Shown: positions 53,378-62,348, counted from the first letter of the stretch. The stretch is 64,000 nucleotides of DNA from Acidobacteriota bacterium (GCA_009838525.1 VXRJ01000002.1:1-64000), one strand, 5' to 3'. Numbers and translations: made by a program. The notes: generated by a model not told the origin, from the letters alone.

Positions 53378-54760
53378 CTACTCGTTCCGGATGCTGTAGA
53401 GCCTGGAGGCGGTGCGGATCAGCAGCCGGTCGCCGGCGACGGCGGGCGACGCCATCGCCATCTCGTCGAGGGAGTTGACGCCGAGGACCTCGTATTCCTG
53501 GCCGGCCCGGATCACGTAGGTGTCGCCCTGCTCGCTCAGCGCGAAGATCTTGCCGTTGTAGGCCCACGGCGACGACGTGAAGCTGGCCCCGACCTGGATC
53601 CGTCGCCGCGGGTACACGGGCTCGCCGGTGAGCGCGTCGTAGGCTTCGAAGAAGCCGCGGTCGAGCAGGCTGTAGTAGACGTCGCCGTAGATCAGCGGCG
53701 ACGTGTTGTAGTTGCCCGCCCGTGGCTGGTACCAGGCGACGTAGTCGTTTGACGTTGCGCCGTCGGCGAGCGAGATATCCCCGCTGGCGCCGGGCTGGAT
53801 GGCGTACGCCGGCCGGTGATCGTCTCCGAAGTAGCCGGAGTTGACGTAGACCCGACCGTGCGCAGCGAACGGTGTCGGGATTGCGGCCCACGACATCCGC
53901 CCGTCCATCTCCCACAGGAGGTTGCCGTCGAGGTCATAGGAGCGGATGCGGTTCACGCCGTTGGTGACGATCTCGGTGCGCAGGTCGTTCTCCCAGACGA
54001 AGGGCGTCGCCCAGGTCGACACCTCGTCGCGGGGCGTGCGCCACATCTCTTGGCCCGTCCGCTTGTCGAGCGCGGCGAGCCACGATTCCTCCTCGTTGTC
54101 GTACAGGACGAGGAGCATGTCACCGTAGACGACGGGGGAGGAGGCCGAGCCCCACTCGGACCGGGTGCGCTTGTAGGGAATCTCGACGCGCCACACCTCG
54201 TTGCCGTCGAAGTCGAAGGCGTACACGCCGAGGTCGCCGAAGCGGACGTAGACATGCTCGCCGTCCGTTGTCGGGGTCTCGGAGGCGTAAGTGCTCTTCA
54301 TGTGCCGCGGGAAAGACGGAACCGCGGTCGCGACCGACCGCTGCCACAGGACGTCCCCCGTCTCCAGATCGAGGCAGTAGACCAGCCAGTCGTGTTCGAT
54401 CGGCGGCGGCTCCGGGCGGCCGCGCGGGGCGTAGAGTCCGGGCTTGGGAAGCTCGAAGTCGCCGATGGCGGTGACGGTCGTCAGAAAGACGCGGTCGCCC
54501 CAGACCACCGGGCTTGACCAGCCGAGGCCCGGGATCTCGGTCGTCCACTCGACGTTCTCGGTCTGGCTCCACGTCTCGGGCAGATTCGGGTTGTCGGCGA
54601 CCGCCGCGTTCAGGGTCGGGCCGCGGAAGTGCGGCCAGTTGTCGCCGCCGTCCGCCGCGGACTGCGCCAGCCCCGCCGTGGGAGCCAGCAACACGAGTCC
54701 CAGCGCGAGCGCGCTCCATTTCATTGGTGTTCTGGATGCGTAGCTACCGTTTCTCCGCAT
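53378..54760 (-). CDS. Exported PQQ-like (BamB/ADH-type) beta-propeller
   Basis: About 460 residues from the ATG at 54760 (GAGGG upstream); ATG 54724 (MKWSALALGLVLLAPTAGLAQ) is an equally good signal-peptide start. Repeats include NWPHFRGPTLNAAVADNPNLPETWSQTENVEWTTEIPGLGWSSPVVWGDRVFLTT, DLETGDVLWQRSV, GDLGVYAFDFDGNEVWRVE, GSASSPVVYGDMLLVLYD and ALDKRTGQEMWRTPRDE. These are PQQ-propeller blades of the outer-membrane-assembly/quinoprotein type found widely in this phylum. The catalytic cofactor is doubtful; many are structural. Confidence 0.8.
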   Translation of the reverse strand: MRRNGSYASRTPMKWSALALGLVLLAPTAGLAQSAADGGDNWPHFRGPTLNAAVADNPNLPETWSQTENVEWTTEIPGLGWSSPVVWGDRVFLTTVTAIGDFELPKPGLYAPRGRPEPPPIEHDWLVYCLDLETGDVLWQRSVATAVPSFPRHMKSTYASETPTTDGEHVYVRFGDLGVYAFDFDGNEVWRVEIPYKRTRSEWGSASSPVVYGDMLLVLYDNEEESWLAALDKRTGQEMWRTPRDEVSTWATPFVWENDLRTEIVTNGVNRIRSYDLDGNLLWEMDGRMSWAAIPTPFAAHGRVYVNSGYFGDDHRPAYAIQPGASGDISLADGATSNDYVAWYQPRAGNYNTSPLIYGDVYYSLLDRGFFEAYDALTGEPVYPRRRIQVGASFTSSPWAYNGKIFALSEQGDTYVIRAGQEYEVLGVNSLDEMAMASPAVAGDRLLIRTASRLYSIRNE

Positions 54761-54871
54761 GATCAATACATCCCTCAAACGAACGGATTGACTATCGTCA
54801 GCCCGGCGGGCACGTCAGCCAATACTATGCCGGCCCGTGGGTCAACGTCTTGAGCGTCCGTTCCGCGCGGG

Positions 54872-55375
54872 TCAGATGCGTCGGCTGTCGTAGGCCCAGT
54901 GCAGGACGGCCTGCCGTTGCCGCGGGCGACAGTCGAGTGCCCCCGGCGGACAGTTCGCGCGGATGGCGGAGACATGCCGGCGTATTGCTCTCCAGCGGGC
55001 AATCTGCCGCGCGTCGTCGTCACTGCGCCGGCCCATGTAGTAACGGCAGTACCACTGGAACCAGCCGCGCGGGTCCTGGGGATGGATCCAGCCCTTGCGG
55101 CGCCATTCCTTCAGTGGCAGCGACGCGTTCACGCCGAAGCAGTTGAGCTTCGGGTCGTGCCGCTCGGAGCACAGCCGTGCGCGGCGAAACCAACTTGCCG
55201 GGAACTCGTCGCGGCAGTCGGTCATGTAGCGCCCGCCGAAGACGCCAAGCTCCAGCATCTGCTTCGGCGTGAGTTCGGGGCGGAAGTCGGGATCGAAGTT
55301 ACGTCCCATCCGTTCGGTCCGGTAGTAGACGTAGCCACGTTGCATCCTGTCGTTGACGACCACCCGAGTCCGCAT
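54872..55375 (-). CDS. Conserved protein of unknown function
   Basis: A 167-residue protein. MRTRVVVNDRMQRGYVYYRTERMGRNFDPDFRPELTPKQMLELGVFGGRYMTDCRDEFPASWFRRARLC and HPQDPRGWFQWYCRYYMGRR are highly conserved in a widespread family with no established function. Aromatic and arginine residues dominate. It starts 5 bases after the DUF1295 stop, making it the last gene of the lipid operon, which suggests a membrane or stress role. Confidence 0.7.
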   Translation of the reverse strand: MRTRVVVNDRMQRGYVYYRTERMGRNFDPDFRPELTPKQMLELGVFGGRYMTDCRDEFPASWFRRARLCSERHDPKLNCFGVNASLPLKEWRRKGWIHPQDPRGWFQWYCRYYMGRRSDDDARQIARWRAIRRHVSAIRANCPPGALDCRPRQRQAVLHWAYDSRRI

Positions 55376-55380
55376 AGTGG

Positions 55381-56181
55381 CTAGTCCCGTCCCGGACGGG
55401 GCTCACGCGGCCGCCACGGGAGGAAGGCGTTCGTCCGCTCGATATAGTCGCGGTAGGCGGGCCGGCGCTTGCGGAGCCCTTCTTCGAGCAACGACACACC
55501 GGAGACTCGAAGGATGAGCACCGTCATCAGCGCCGGGCCGACCAGCGCCCAGGCCCCGCCCGGAGTGGCGAGGGCAAGGCAGCCGAAGCCCCACCACAGC
55601 GTGGCGTCGCCGAAGTAGTTGGGATGCCGGGTGTAGCGCCACAGGCCCTGGTCCATCACCTGCCCGGCGTTGGCGGGATCGGCCCTGAACCTGGCGAGTT
55701 GCCGGTCGCCGATCGCCTCGAACGCGAATCCGGTCAAGAAGAGCGCCACTCCCAGAGAGTCGAGCCACGACCAGGCGGCATCGGCCGTCTGCACCTGCAG
55801 CAACGGCATGGCGACGATCCACATCAGCACCGCCTGCAGCCAGAAGACGATGGGCAGCGAGAGCAGCGGGAAGCGCGGCCCCCAGCGCCGCCGCATCGCG
55901 GCATAACGCGGGTCTTCGCCGCGCCCGTGATTGCGCCACAGGATGTAGGCCGACAGCCGGACGCCCCAGATCGTCACCAGCGCCGGCGCCAGCGCCGACC
56001 GAATGGAGTCGGCCTCTCCAAGGGCCCGGTAGGACCAGGCCAGCACGACGAAACCGAGTCCCCAGAAGATGTCGACGATGGACGCGTCGCTCCGGGCGAG
56101 GCTGAGCAACCACACCAGAAACGTCAGGCCCAGGGCGGCGGCCAGTCCCGGGAGGCCCACCTCGGCGAGCTGCTCCAGCAT
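55381..56181 (-). CDS. DUF1295-family membrane reductase
   Basis: A 266-residue integral membrane protein with six or more helices. SDASIVDIFWGLGFVVLAW, WRNHGRGEDPRYAAMRRRWG and the C-terminal GLWRYTRHPNYFGDATLWWG and LEEGLRKRRPAYRDYIERTNAFLPWRPR match DUF1295 (steroid 5-alpha-reductase-like). It lies 13 bases after the second methyltransferase gene. In the known light/singlet-oxygen-linked clusters it accompanies cfa and DUF1365, so a role in reduction of modified fatty acyl chains is plausible. Confidence 0.83.
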   Translation of the reverse strand: MLEQLAEVGLPGLAAALGLTFLVWLLSLARSDASIVDIFWGLGFVVLAWSYRALGEADSIRSALAPALVTIWGVRLSAYILWRNHGRGEDPRYAAMRRRWGPRFPLLSLPIVFWLQAVLMWIVAMPLLQVQTADAAWSWLDSLGVALFLTGFAFEAIGDRQLARFRADPANAGQVMDQGLWRYTRHPNYFGDATLWWGFGCLALATPGGAWALVGPALMTVLILRVSGVSLLEEGLRKRRPAYRDYIERTNAFLPWRPREPRPGRD

Positions 56182-56194
56182 TTGGGCGCCCTCC

Positions 56195-57226
56195 TCAGTG
56201 CTTCACGATTCGGCCGCGCGACCACAGCGAGTGCGACACGAACCACTCCTCTCCGCCGTCGTAGCCGAAAAGCTCGGCGCAGGCCAGGAAGAACAGCCGC
56301 CAGCGGCGCAGCCAGCGGTCGGCGTCGGCGCCGTGCGCCGTCGCGAGGATGGCGCGCACTTCGTTCGCCCGGTAATCGAGATTGGCAAGCCACGCGCGCG
56401 CCGTCCGCTCGTAGTGCGTCCCGCTCAGGCGCCACCGCTGTTCCAGTCGCACCGGCCCGGCGAAATGGTCCATGAGCGTCTCCGAGGGCATGACGCCTCC
56501 GGTGAAGAAATGGCGGGCCATCCAGTCGCCCGGACCCCGATCCTCGAAGAAGTAGGGCTGTGAGCGGTGACAGAAGACGTGGACGAACAGCCGCCCGTCG
56601 CGCCCCAGCCAGTGCGCCACCCGGTCGAGGAGGCGGGCATAGTTGCGCATGTGCTCGAACATTTCGATCGAGATCACGCGGTCGAACGTCCGGTCCGGCT
56701 GGAAGTCGTTGAGGTCGGCGACGTGGACGGCGACATTGCGCAGATTACGCGCCCGGACCCGCTCCATGATGAAGGCGCCCTGCGAGCGGGAGTTCGAGAC
56801 GGCGGTGACGAGGCAGTCCGGGTAGCGCCGGGCGATCCAGAGCGCCAGCGATCCCCAGCCGCACCCCAGGTCCATCACCTGCATGCCGTCTTCGACGCCG
56901 GCCCGCGCGCACGCCAGATCCAGAGCGGCGGACTCCGCCTCGTCCAGCGAATCGGTCCCCGGAGGCCAATAGCCGCTGCTGTACTTCAGGTGGCGGCCGA
57001 GCACGGCCTCGAAGAACGCCGCCGGCACCTCGTAGTGCTGCGCGTTGGCCGCGCGCGTGTCGATTGCCAGCGGGCCCTGCCGCATGCGTTCGACCAACGC
57101 GGCCGCGGACTCCGGGGCCGAGCGGATCTCGTGGAGACGCTCGCGCAGCAGGACGCGAATGCCGTGCCGGAGCACCGGGTCGGGAATCCAGCCGCGTTCG
57201 GCGGCTTCCAGCAGCGCCGTGTTCAT
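56195..57226 (-). CDS. CFA-synthase-like SAM methyltransferase, short form
   Basis: A 343-residue methyltransferase. ANAQHYEVPAAFFEAVLGRHLKYSSGYWPPGTDSLDEAE is the lipid-methyltransferase N-terminus. The SAM site is VMDLGCGWGSLALWIARRYP; DRVISIEMFEHMRNYARLLDRVAHWL and PYFFEDRGPGDWMARHFFTGGVMPS follow. It lacks the N-terminal region of typical CFA synthases. The ATG overlaps the preceding stop (ATGA), so it is translationally coupled. With the longer synthase next door it may methylate a different or sequential position of the acyl chain, as in furan-fatty-acid pathways. Confidence 0.83.
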   Translation of the reverse strand: MNTALLEAAERGWIPDPVLRHGIRVLLRERLHEIRSAPESAAALVERMRQGPLAIDTRAANAQHYEVPAAFFEAVLGRHLKYSSGYWPPGTDSLDEAESAALDLACARAGVEDGMQVMDLGCGWGSLALWIARRYPDCLVTAVSNSRSQGAFIMERVRARNLRNVAVHVADLNDFQPDRTFDRVISIEMFEHMRNYARLLDRVAHWLGRDGRLFVHVFCHRSQPYFFEDRGPGDWMARHFFTGGVMPSETLMDHFAGPVRLEQRWRLSGTHYERTARAWLANLDYRANEVRAILATAHGADADRWLRRWRLFFLACAELFGYDGGEEWFVSHSLWSRGRIVKH

Positions 57227-58584
57227 CGCGTCATCTCCAGTTGCCCGCCCGCGGGGGCGGGCGTGCCCGGCCACCGCCTCGCCGGTACGGCTCCCCGGAA
57301 ACCGGGTTTGGCATACAGAATCTGCGTGGCGGAGATCGTGCGCTCGAGGAACCCGCCCTCGCAGTAGGCGAAGTAGTAACGCCACTTGCGCCGTTCCCAC
57401 GCCGACAGCCCGAGAGCGGCCAGAGGCTCGTCCTGCGCTTCGAACCGCGTCCGCCACTCGGCCAGCGTGCGGGCGTAGTCCGCGGTCAGGTCCTCGAGGT
57501 CCACCAGCCGCAGGTCGCTGGCCTCGGCGGCGCATGCCTGGAGACGGGCCAGGGAAGGCAGGAGACCGCCCGGGAATATATGTCGCTGGATGAAGTCCAC
57601 CGACCGGCGGTACTCCTCGTACCAGTGGTCGGGCATCAGGATGGCCTGCAAGAGCGCGAGCCCGTCGGGCGCCAGCAGGTCGCTCACCGCCCGCAGGTAG
57701 TCCGGCAGGTAGTCGTGACCCACCGCTTCGACCATCTCGATTGCGGCCAGCTTGTCGAAGGCGCCGCGGAAGCGGGGATTCAGGGCGCGGTAGTCCTCGT
57801 GCAGCACGGTCACCCGATCCGAGAGCCCGGCCTCGGCCACGGCGCGGGAGGTGTGGTCGAATTGCTCCTCCGAGATTGTCGTGGTCACCACGCGGCAGCC
57901 GTAGTGACTTGCGGCATGAATCGCCAGGGATCCCCAGCCGGTGCCGATCTCGACCAGCCGGTCGCGGGGACCGAGGCGCAGCTTCCGGCAGACGAGGTCC
58001 AGCTTCGCTCGTTGCGCGGCGTCGAGCGAGATCTCCTCGCGGTCGAAGACGGCACAGGAGTAGGTCATGGTCGGGTCGAGAAACGTCGCGAAGAAGGCGT
58101 TGCCGGTGTCGTAGTGCGCCGAGATGTTCCGCCGGCTTCCTCGCCACGTGTTCCGCCGCATCCGGTGCAGCATCCGGCGAAACGGCTTGAGGAGGGCCGC
58201 GGTCCCCGCTTCGACGCCCTGCCGCGCGGCCTGATTCCGCGCGAGCACGCGGACCACCGCGGTAAGGTCCGGCGTCGACCACAGGCCGTCGCAGTACGCC
58301 TCGGCGGCGCCGATCGAGCCGCCCCACGCGAGCGAGTCCCAGCACGCGGGATCCTCAATCGTGAGGCGAGCCGCCAGTGGCGGCTCGCCATCGCCGGGGC
58401 CGAAGACGTGCCGCGTGCCGTCCTCCAGCACCATGAGGGATCCGGCCTCAATCCCCCGCAGCCGATCGAGCACCAGGCGGCGCGCGAGGCGTCGCGTCCA
58501 CGGCCGGCGCAGGGCGGTGGCGGCCGAGGTCAGGACGTCGGCCGGCGGTTCGGGTGCGGATAGAACGGTGTTCTCTTCAGCCAT
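57223..58584 (-). CDS. Cyclopropane-fatty-acyl-phospholipid synthase-like methyltransferase
   Basis: About 453 residues. An N-terminal lipid-binding region leads into ISAHYDTGNAFFATFLDPTMTYSCAVF (with the active-site cysteine of the family). The SAM site is LVEIGTGWGSLAIHAASHYG; EMVEAVGHDYLPDYL and VDFIQRHIFPGGLLPS follow. All hallmark segments of the CFA synthases are present. The start lies 54 bases inside the end of the DUF1365 gene, a long overlap that suggests coupled translation. Confidence 0.88.
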   Translation of the reverse strand: MAEENTVLSAPEPPADVLTSAATALRRPWTRRLARRLVLDRLRGIEAGSLMVLEDGTRHVFGPGDGEPPLAARLTIEDPACWDSLAWGGSIGAAEAYCDGLWSTPDLTAVVRVLARNQAARQGVEAGTAALLKPFRRMLHRMRRNTWRGSRRNISAHYDTGNAFFATFLDPTMTYSCAVFDREEISLDAAQRAKLDLVCRKLRLGPRDRLVEIGTGWGSLAIHAASHYGCRVVTTTISEEQFDHTSRAVAEAGLSDRVTVLHEDYRALNPRFRGAFDKLAAIEMVEAVGHDYLPDYLRAVSDLLAPDGLALLQAILMPDHWYEEYRRSVDFIQRHIFPGGLLPSLARLQACAAEASDLRLVDLEDLTADYARTLAEWRTRFEAQDEPLAALGLSAWERRKWRYYFAYCEGGFLERTISATQILYAKPGFRGAVPARRWPGTPAPAGGQLEMTR

Positions 58585-59306
58585 AGTCTCAGCGCTTCCC
58601 AGTGGATCCAGCCCACCACCCACGCGGTCATCATCGGAAATCGGGTCAACGCCCAGGCGAGGCGCGGGCCGGTGATCTCACGGCGTTCGAGCCGCATCGA
58701 CGCATCGAACATCCGCGCGCCGTCACGGAGGTTCTCGATGTGCACGGTGAGCCGCTCCCCGGGCAGCGTCGTGTGCCAGACGTGTTCCAGATCCATGTCC
58801 ATGAAGGGCGAGACATGGAACTGCTTCTTGGCGTGATAACGGATGGCGGTCCCGGCCGGTTCGGCGCCGCCCCCAACCAGAACGTAGCAATGCTGTTCGC
58901 CCCACGGCGTGTTGTTGACCTCGGCCACCAGCGCGTCGAGGCGCTCCCCGGTCGCATCGAAGCAGTAATAGAAGCTCACCGGGTTGAAGCAGTGACCGAA
59001 GTAGCGAAGGTGCGTCAGCAGCCGGATGGGGCCGTCCGGGCGCCGTCCGGTCACCGATGCCACGAGGTCACGGACCGCCGCGTTGAGCGGCCCCGCCCGC
59101 GCGCCGAGGTGATCGCGACGGTCGAACCAGGCCAGGTTCGGACGCCGCGCCGACCAGAACCAGTGACCGTCGAAAACGGTGTCCAGCTCGTCGAGGTCCA
59201 GGTACACGAGAAACAGCGGGTACTCGAAAGCGTGGGCGCGTGGTTCGAACCGGCGGTGCCGTACGCGCCCGACGTACAGCGCGCTGTGCCGCGGGCGACC
59301 GGTCAC
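58530..59306 (-). CDS. DUF1365-family protein
   Basis: About 258 residues from GTG 59306. HSALYVGRVRHRRFEPRAHAFEYPLFLVYLDLDEL, LRYFGHCFNPVSFYYCF, NTPWGEQHCYVL and KKQFHVSPFMDMD are the conserved DUF1365 blocks. The family always occurs beside CFA-like synthases and the flavoprotein seen here and is thought to help modify or present acyl chains. The GTG overlaps the oxidoreductase stop by four bases (GTGA). Confidence 0.87.
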   Translation of the reverse strand: MTGRPRHSALYVGRVRHRRFEPRAHAFEYPLFLVYLDLDELDTVFDGHWFWSARRPNLAWFDRRDHLGARAGPLNAAVRDLVASVTGRRPDGPIRLLTHLRYFGHCFNPVSFYYCFDATGERLDALVAEVNNTPWGEQHCYVLVGGGAEPAGTAIRYHAKKQFHVSPFMDMDLEHVWHTTLPGERLTVHIENLRDGARMFDASMRLERREITGPRLAWALTRFPMMTAWVVGWIHWEALRLWLKRTPFYPHPNRRPTS

Positions 59307-60634
59307 GCCGCCACTCCCAGCCGGCGGGCCACCGCCAGCGCGCTCACCACGCCGTCCTCGTGGAAACCGTTGCCCCAGTAGGCTCCGCAGTAGTGGATCC
59401 GGTCGGCGCCGCTCACTTCGGCGTGCCGCGCCTGCGCCGCGACGGCCGCCCGCGTGAACAGCGGGTGCTCGAAGTCGAAGCGGGCGATCACGCGACTCTC
59501 GTCGATCGCGTCCTCCAGGTTGAGCGAGACGCAGTAGGTGGTCTGCGTCGGCAGGCGTTGCAGACGGGTCATGTTGTAGGTGACGGCCACCGGACGGCCG
59601 GGATCGCGCGGCGTCCGGTAGTTCCAGCTCGCCCACGCCCGGCGCTGGCGCGGCAGCACCGACACGTCGGTATGCAGGATCGCGTGGTTGGGCTGGTAGC
59701 GGATTGCATCCAGCACGGCCCATTCGAGTTCCGTGGGCTGGGCCAGCATGGCGAGGGCCTGATCGCTGTGGGTGGCAACCACCACCTCATCGAAGACCTC
59801 CCGACTCTCGCCGGTCGTCACCTCCACGCCGCCGGGACTCCGGCGAAGCTGGCGCACCGGAGTCCGGGTGCGGATGCGGTCGCGGAAGGGGCGGATCAGG
59901 CGGTCCACATAGCGCTGCGACCCGCCGCGGATCACGCGCCAGGTGGGACGTCCGCCGATGTGCAGGAGGCGATGATTGTCGAGAAACCGCAGGACGAATT
60001 CGGCCGGCGTATCCAGGATCTGGCGGGGGTCGGTGGACCAGATGGCGGCGGTGAGGGGGATGACGTACTGTTCGGCCAGCCGGCCGCTCAGTCGGTTCAC
60101 CGCCAGGAACTCCGCCAGCGTGCCGAGCGTTCCCGCGGAACCCTCGGCGAGCGCCAGTCTGGCTGCTCGGTTGAAGCGCAGGATGTCCCCCAGGAACCGG
60201 TAGTAGCGGGGACGCAGCAGGTTCCCGCGCTGCGCGAACAGCGCGTTGAGGCTCGTGCCCGCATACTCGATCCCCGGTCGCTCACTCGTTACGCTGAAGC
60301 TCATCGACGTGGCGCGTGTCTCGACCCCGAGGTCGGCGATCAGGCGAACGAAGTTCGGATAGTTGGGTTCGTTGTAGACGATGAAGCCCGCGTCGACGGC
60401 CAGCGGCCCCTCCGGATCCAGGACTTCCGTGGTGACTGTGTGCCCTCCTATCCGGTCGCCGGCTTCGAAGACCGTGACGTCATGGCGCGACGCGAGCAGG
60501 TGGGCCGACACAAGGCCCGCGATGCCGGTCCCGATGACGGCCACCCGGGTAGGCCTGTCAGGCGTCCGGCCGTCGCGCGCCGCGCCCGGCCGTTCACGCG
60601 CGGGAGACGGAACGGCTGGGTTAAAAACGGTCAT
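59303..60634 (-). CDS. FAD-dependent oxidoreductase (amine-oxidase/desaturase-like), first gene of the lipid operon
   Basis: About 443 residues from the ATG at 60634. The Rossmann dinucleotide motif is VAVIGTGIAGLVSAHLLASRHDVTVFEAGDRIGGHT. VDAGFIVYNEPNYPNFVRLIADLGVET and the C-terminal GADRIHYCGAYWGNGFHEDGVVSAL are the family's ends. It is the typical flavoprotein partner of DUF1365/CFA clusters. The start is only about 12 bases beyond the likely -10, so the leader is very short and no ribosome binding site is evident. Divergent from the MerR-type regulator. Confidence 0.87.
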   Translation of the reverse strand: MTVFNPAVPSPARERPGAARDGRTPDRPTRVAVIGTGIAGLVSAHLLASRHDVTVFEAGDRIGGHTVTTEVLDPEGPLAVDAGFIVYNEPNYPNFVRLIADLGVETRATSMSFSVTSERPGIEYAGTSLNALFAQRGNLLRPRYYRFLGDILRFNRAARLALAEGSAGTLGTLAEFLAVNRLSGRLAEQYVIPLTAAIWSTDPRQILDTPAEFVLRFLDNHRLLHIGGRPTWRVIRGGSQRYVDRLIRPFRDRIRTRTPVRQLRRSPGGVEVTTGESREVFDEVVVATHSDQALAMLAQPTELEWAVLDAIRYQPNHAILHTDVSVLPRQRRAWASWNYRTPRDPGRPVAVTYNMTRLQRLPTQTTYCVSLNLEDAIDESRVIARFDFEHPLFTRAAVAAQARHAEVSGADRIHYCGAYWGNGFHEDGVVSALAVARRLGVAA

Positions 60635-60645
60635 ATCATTCACAT

Positions 60646-60673
60646 GATCTATCCGCCATCGTGCCTCTGTCAA
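60646..60673 (-). promoter_or_regulatory. Promoter of the lipid operon
   Basis: On the minus strand TTGACA (60668-60673) and TAGATC (60646-60651) are 16 bases apart; the ATG of the first gene is 12 bases beyond the -10. The sequence ATCATTCA occurs at 60635-60642 and again at 60747-60754, near both divergent starts, and may be part of the regulator's sites. Confidence 0.5.
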
Positions 60674-60712
60674 CCGTAAATTACCGAAAATACCCATTAA
60701 AGGTGGCATAAG

Positions 60713-60742
60713 TTGACGTAGAGGGGCCGGGCGCGGTACGAT
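60713..60742 (+). promoter_or_regulatory. Promoter of the MerR-type regulator gene
   Basis: TTGACG (60713-60718) and TACGAT (60737-60742) are 18 bases apart, 25 bases before the ATG at 60768. AT-rich sequence (ATATAAAT) follows the -10. Confidence 0.45.
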
Positions 60743-60767
60743 ATAAATCATTCATAACATCCATAGA

Positions 60768-61643
60768 ATGCTCACTACCAGGCAGCTCGCCGACGCCATC
60801 GGTGTGAGCGAGTCCTCCGTGAAGCGTTGGATCGACGATGGCCGCATCGGCGCCATACGTACGGCCGGCGGCCACCGGCGCGTGCGCGTGGAGGAGGCTG
60901 CCCGGTACGTCCGTGAAGCGGGCATGGCCATCGAGCGGCCCGAGAGTCTGGGCCTGCCGGATCTGGCCGCCCACGCTCGCCGGAAGGCGACCGACGGCGA
61001 AGCGGGGGAGATGCTCTACGACTACCTGACCACGGGGCTGGCGGCGGAGGCCACCGGCTTGCTGATGGCCCGGTTCCTCGCTGGCGCGAGTGTCGCCCAG
61101 TTGGTGGACGGTCCGCTGGTACAGGCCATGGTGAAGGTCGGTGAACTGTGGCTTTCCGGTCCCAAGGGCATCCTCCTCGAGCATCGCGCGACCGAGGCCG
61201 CGATCCAAGCCATGGTTCGGCTGCGTGCGCTCCTCCGGCCGCCGGGGGAGGGGCTGGTGTCGGTGGGCGGTGCGCCGGCTGGCGATCCGTACGTGCTGGC
61301 GTCGATGTCAGCCGCCGCGGTGCTTGAGGACGAGGGGTTCCGCGCCACGAACCTCGGCCCGGAAACCCCGCTGGGCACCCTTGGGCTCAGCGTGGAGGAG
61401 TTGAGACCGCGTTTGGTGTGGATCAGCGTGAGCGTGGCCAACCACGCGACGGGGCTGCGACGCGAAGTGCTGGGGCTGGCGGATCGCGTGCGGGCGCTGG
61501 GCGGGATTCTCGTCGTCGGCGGCGCGCAGGTGGACCGGCTCTCGCTGCCGAGGAAGCAGGCGCTCTACGTCGGCGGGTCGATGGCGGAGCTGAGAGCCAT
61601 CGCGCATGGCCTGAAGCTGCCGGCCGGCGGATCCGGCGGGTAG
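60768..61643 (+). CDS. MerR-type regulator with cobalamin-binding-like domain (CarH/LitR family), ligand histidines absent
   Basis: A 291-residue protein. The MerR HTH is at residues 1-65 (LTTRQLADAIGVSESSVKRWIDDGRIGAIRTAGGHRRV). Residues about 75-160 form the four-helix bundle with the W-x9-EH signature (W128 to E138-H139). A Rossmann-like cobalamin domain follows. In CarH the cobalt ligands are a histidine right after the tryptophan and one in a GExHxxG-like segment; here these positions are L129 and Y175 (GDPYVLAS). The light-sensing mechanism may therefore differ or be lost. It probably represses the divergent operon. No photolyase or carotenoid genes are in the window. Confidence 0.8.
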   Translation: MLTTRQLADAIGVSESSVKRWIDDGRIGAIRTAGGHRRVRVEEAARYVREAGMAIERPESLGLPDLAAHARRKATDGEAGEMLYDYLTTGLAAEATGLLMARFLAGASVAQLVDGPLVQAMVKVGELWLSGPKGILLEHRATEAAIQAMVRLRALLRPPGEGLVSVGGAPAGDPYVLASMSAAAVLEDEGFRATNLGPETPLGTLGLSVEELRPRLVWISVSVANHATGLRREVLGLADRVRALGGILVVGGAQVDRLSLPRKQALYVGGSMAELRAIAHGLKLPAGGSGG

Positions 61644-61733
61644 TGCTCCCAGGTCAAGGGGCCGCTGTGCCGGTAGTTCGGTCTGCCACTGGACCTTTTT
61701 ATGGTCTATATTTGGTTCTGAAGAGAGGTGGCG

Positions 61734-62009
61734 ATGTCACTGTCGGAACGCATCAAGCCGATCAGCTACCTGAAGGCTCATGCAGCCGAGATTATCCGCT
61801 CGCTGGGAGACCAGCCAGAGCCCCTGATCATCACCCAGAACGGTGAAGCCAAGGCTGTCGTTCAGGACATCAATAGCTACGAGCGGATGCAGGAGAGCCT
61901 GGCGTTGCTCCGGATTCTCGCCATGGGTAACCAGCAGATCGAAGCTGGTCGGGTGCAGCCTGCCGCGGACGTCATTGCGCGGCTTCGGGAGCGTCGGCGG
62001 ACTGGTTGA
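61734..62009 (+). CDS. YefM/Phd-family antitoxin
   Basis: About 91 residues from ATG 61734 (AAGAGAGGTG upstream). MSLSERIKPISYLKAHAAEIIRSLGDQPEPLIITQNGEAKAVVQDINSYERMQESLALLRILA is the standard fold with the DNA-binding N-terminus and the toxin-wrapping C-terminal helix. TATATT (61707-61712) lies upstream as a likely -10. Its stop overlaps the toxin start as TGATG. Confidence 0.88.
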   Translation: MSLSERIKPISYLKAHAAEIIRSLGDQPEPLIITQNGEAKAVVQDINSYERMQESLALLRILAMGNQQIEAGRVQPAADVIARLRERRRTG

Positions 62010-62335
62010 TGCGCTTCGCGGTCCAGTTGACCGACGATGCCGCCCGCGACCTGGAGGAGATCTTCGACTACGTGTGCCGGCAGGGGACTTCCGGAAGGGC
62101 GGGCCATGTGCTGAAGAGGATCGAGGAGACCTTCCAGGCGCTATCCGCGTTCCCTGAACGCGGCAGCCATCCGAGTGAATTGCTGGAACTCGGGATTAGG
62201 GAATACCAGGAGGTCTTCTTCAAGCCCTATCGCATCATCTACCGCCTCCTGGATGACGCTGTCTACGTGCTGGTGATCGCGGACGGGCGGCGCGACATGC
62301 GGGCGTTGCTGCAGCAGCGGCTGATGCGTGCATAG
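62009..62335 (+). CDS. ParE/RelE-family toxin
   Basis: About 108 residues. VQLTDDAARDLEEIFDYVCRQG, ALSAFPERGSHPSEL, GIREYQEVFFKPYRIIYRLLDDAVYVLVIADGRRDM match the ParE/RelE fold. It begins at the ATG within TGATG shared with the antitoxin stop. The pair is a type II toxin-antitoxin module; whether the target is gyrase or ribosome-bound mRNA cannot be told from the sequence. Confidence 0.88.
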   Translation: MRFAVQLTDDAARDLEEIFDYVCRQGTSGRAGHVLKRIEETFQALSAFPERGSHPSELLELGIREYQEVFFKPYRIIYRLLDDAVYVLVIADGRRDMRALLQQRLMRA

Positions 62336-62348
62336 GTCCAGGTGTCCC

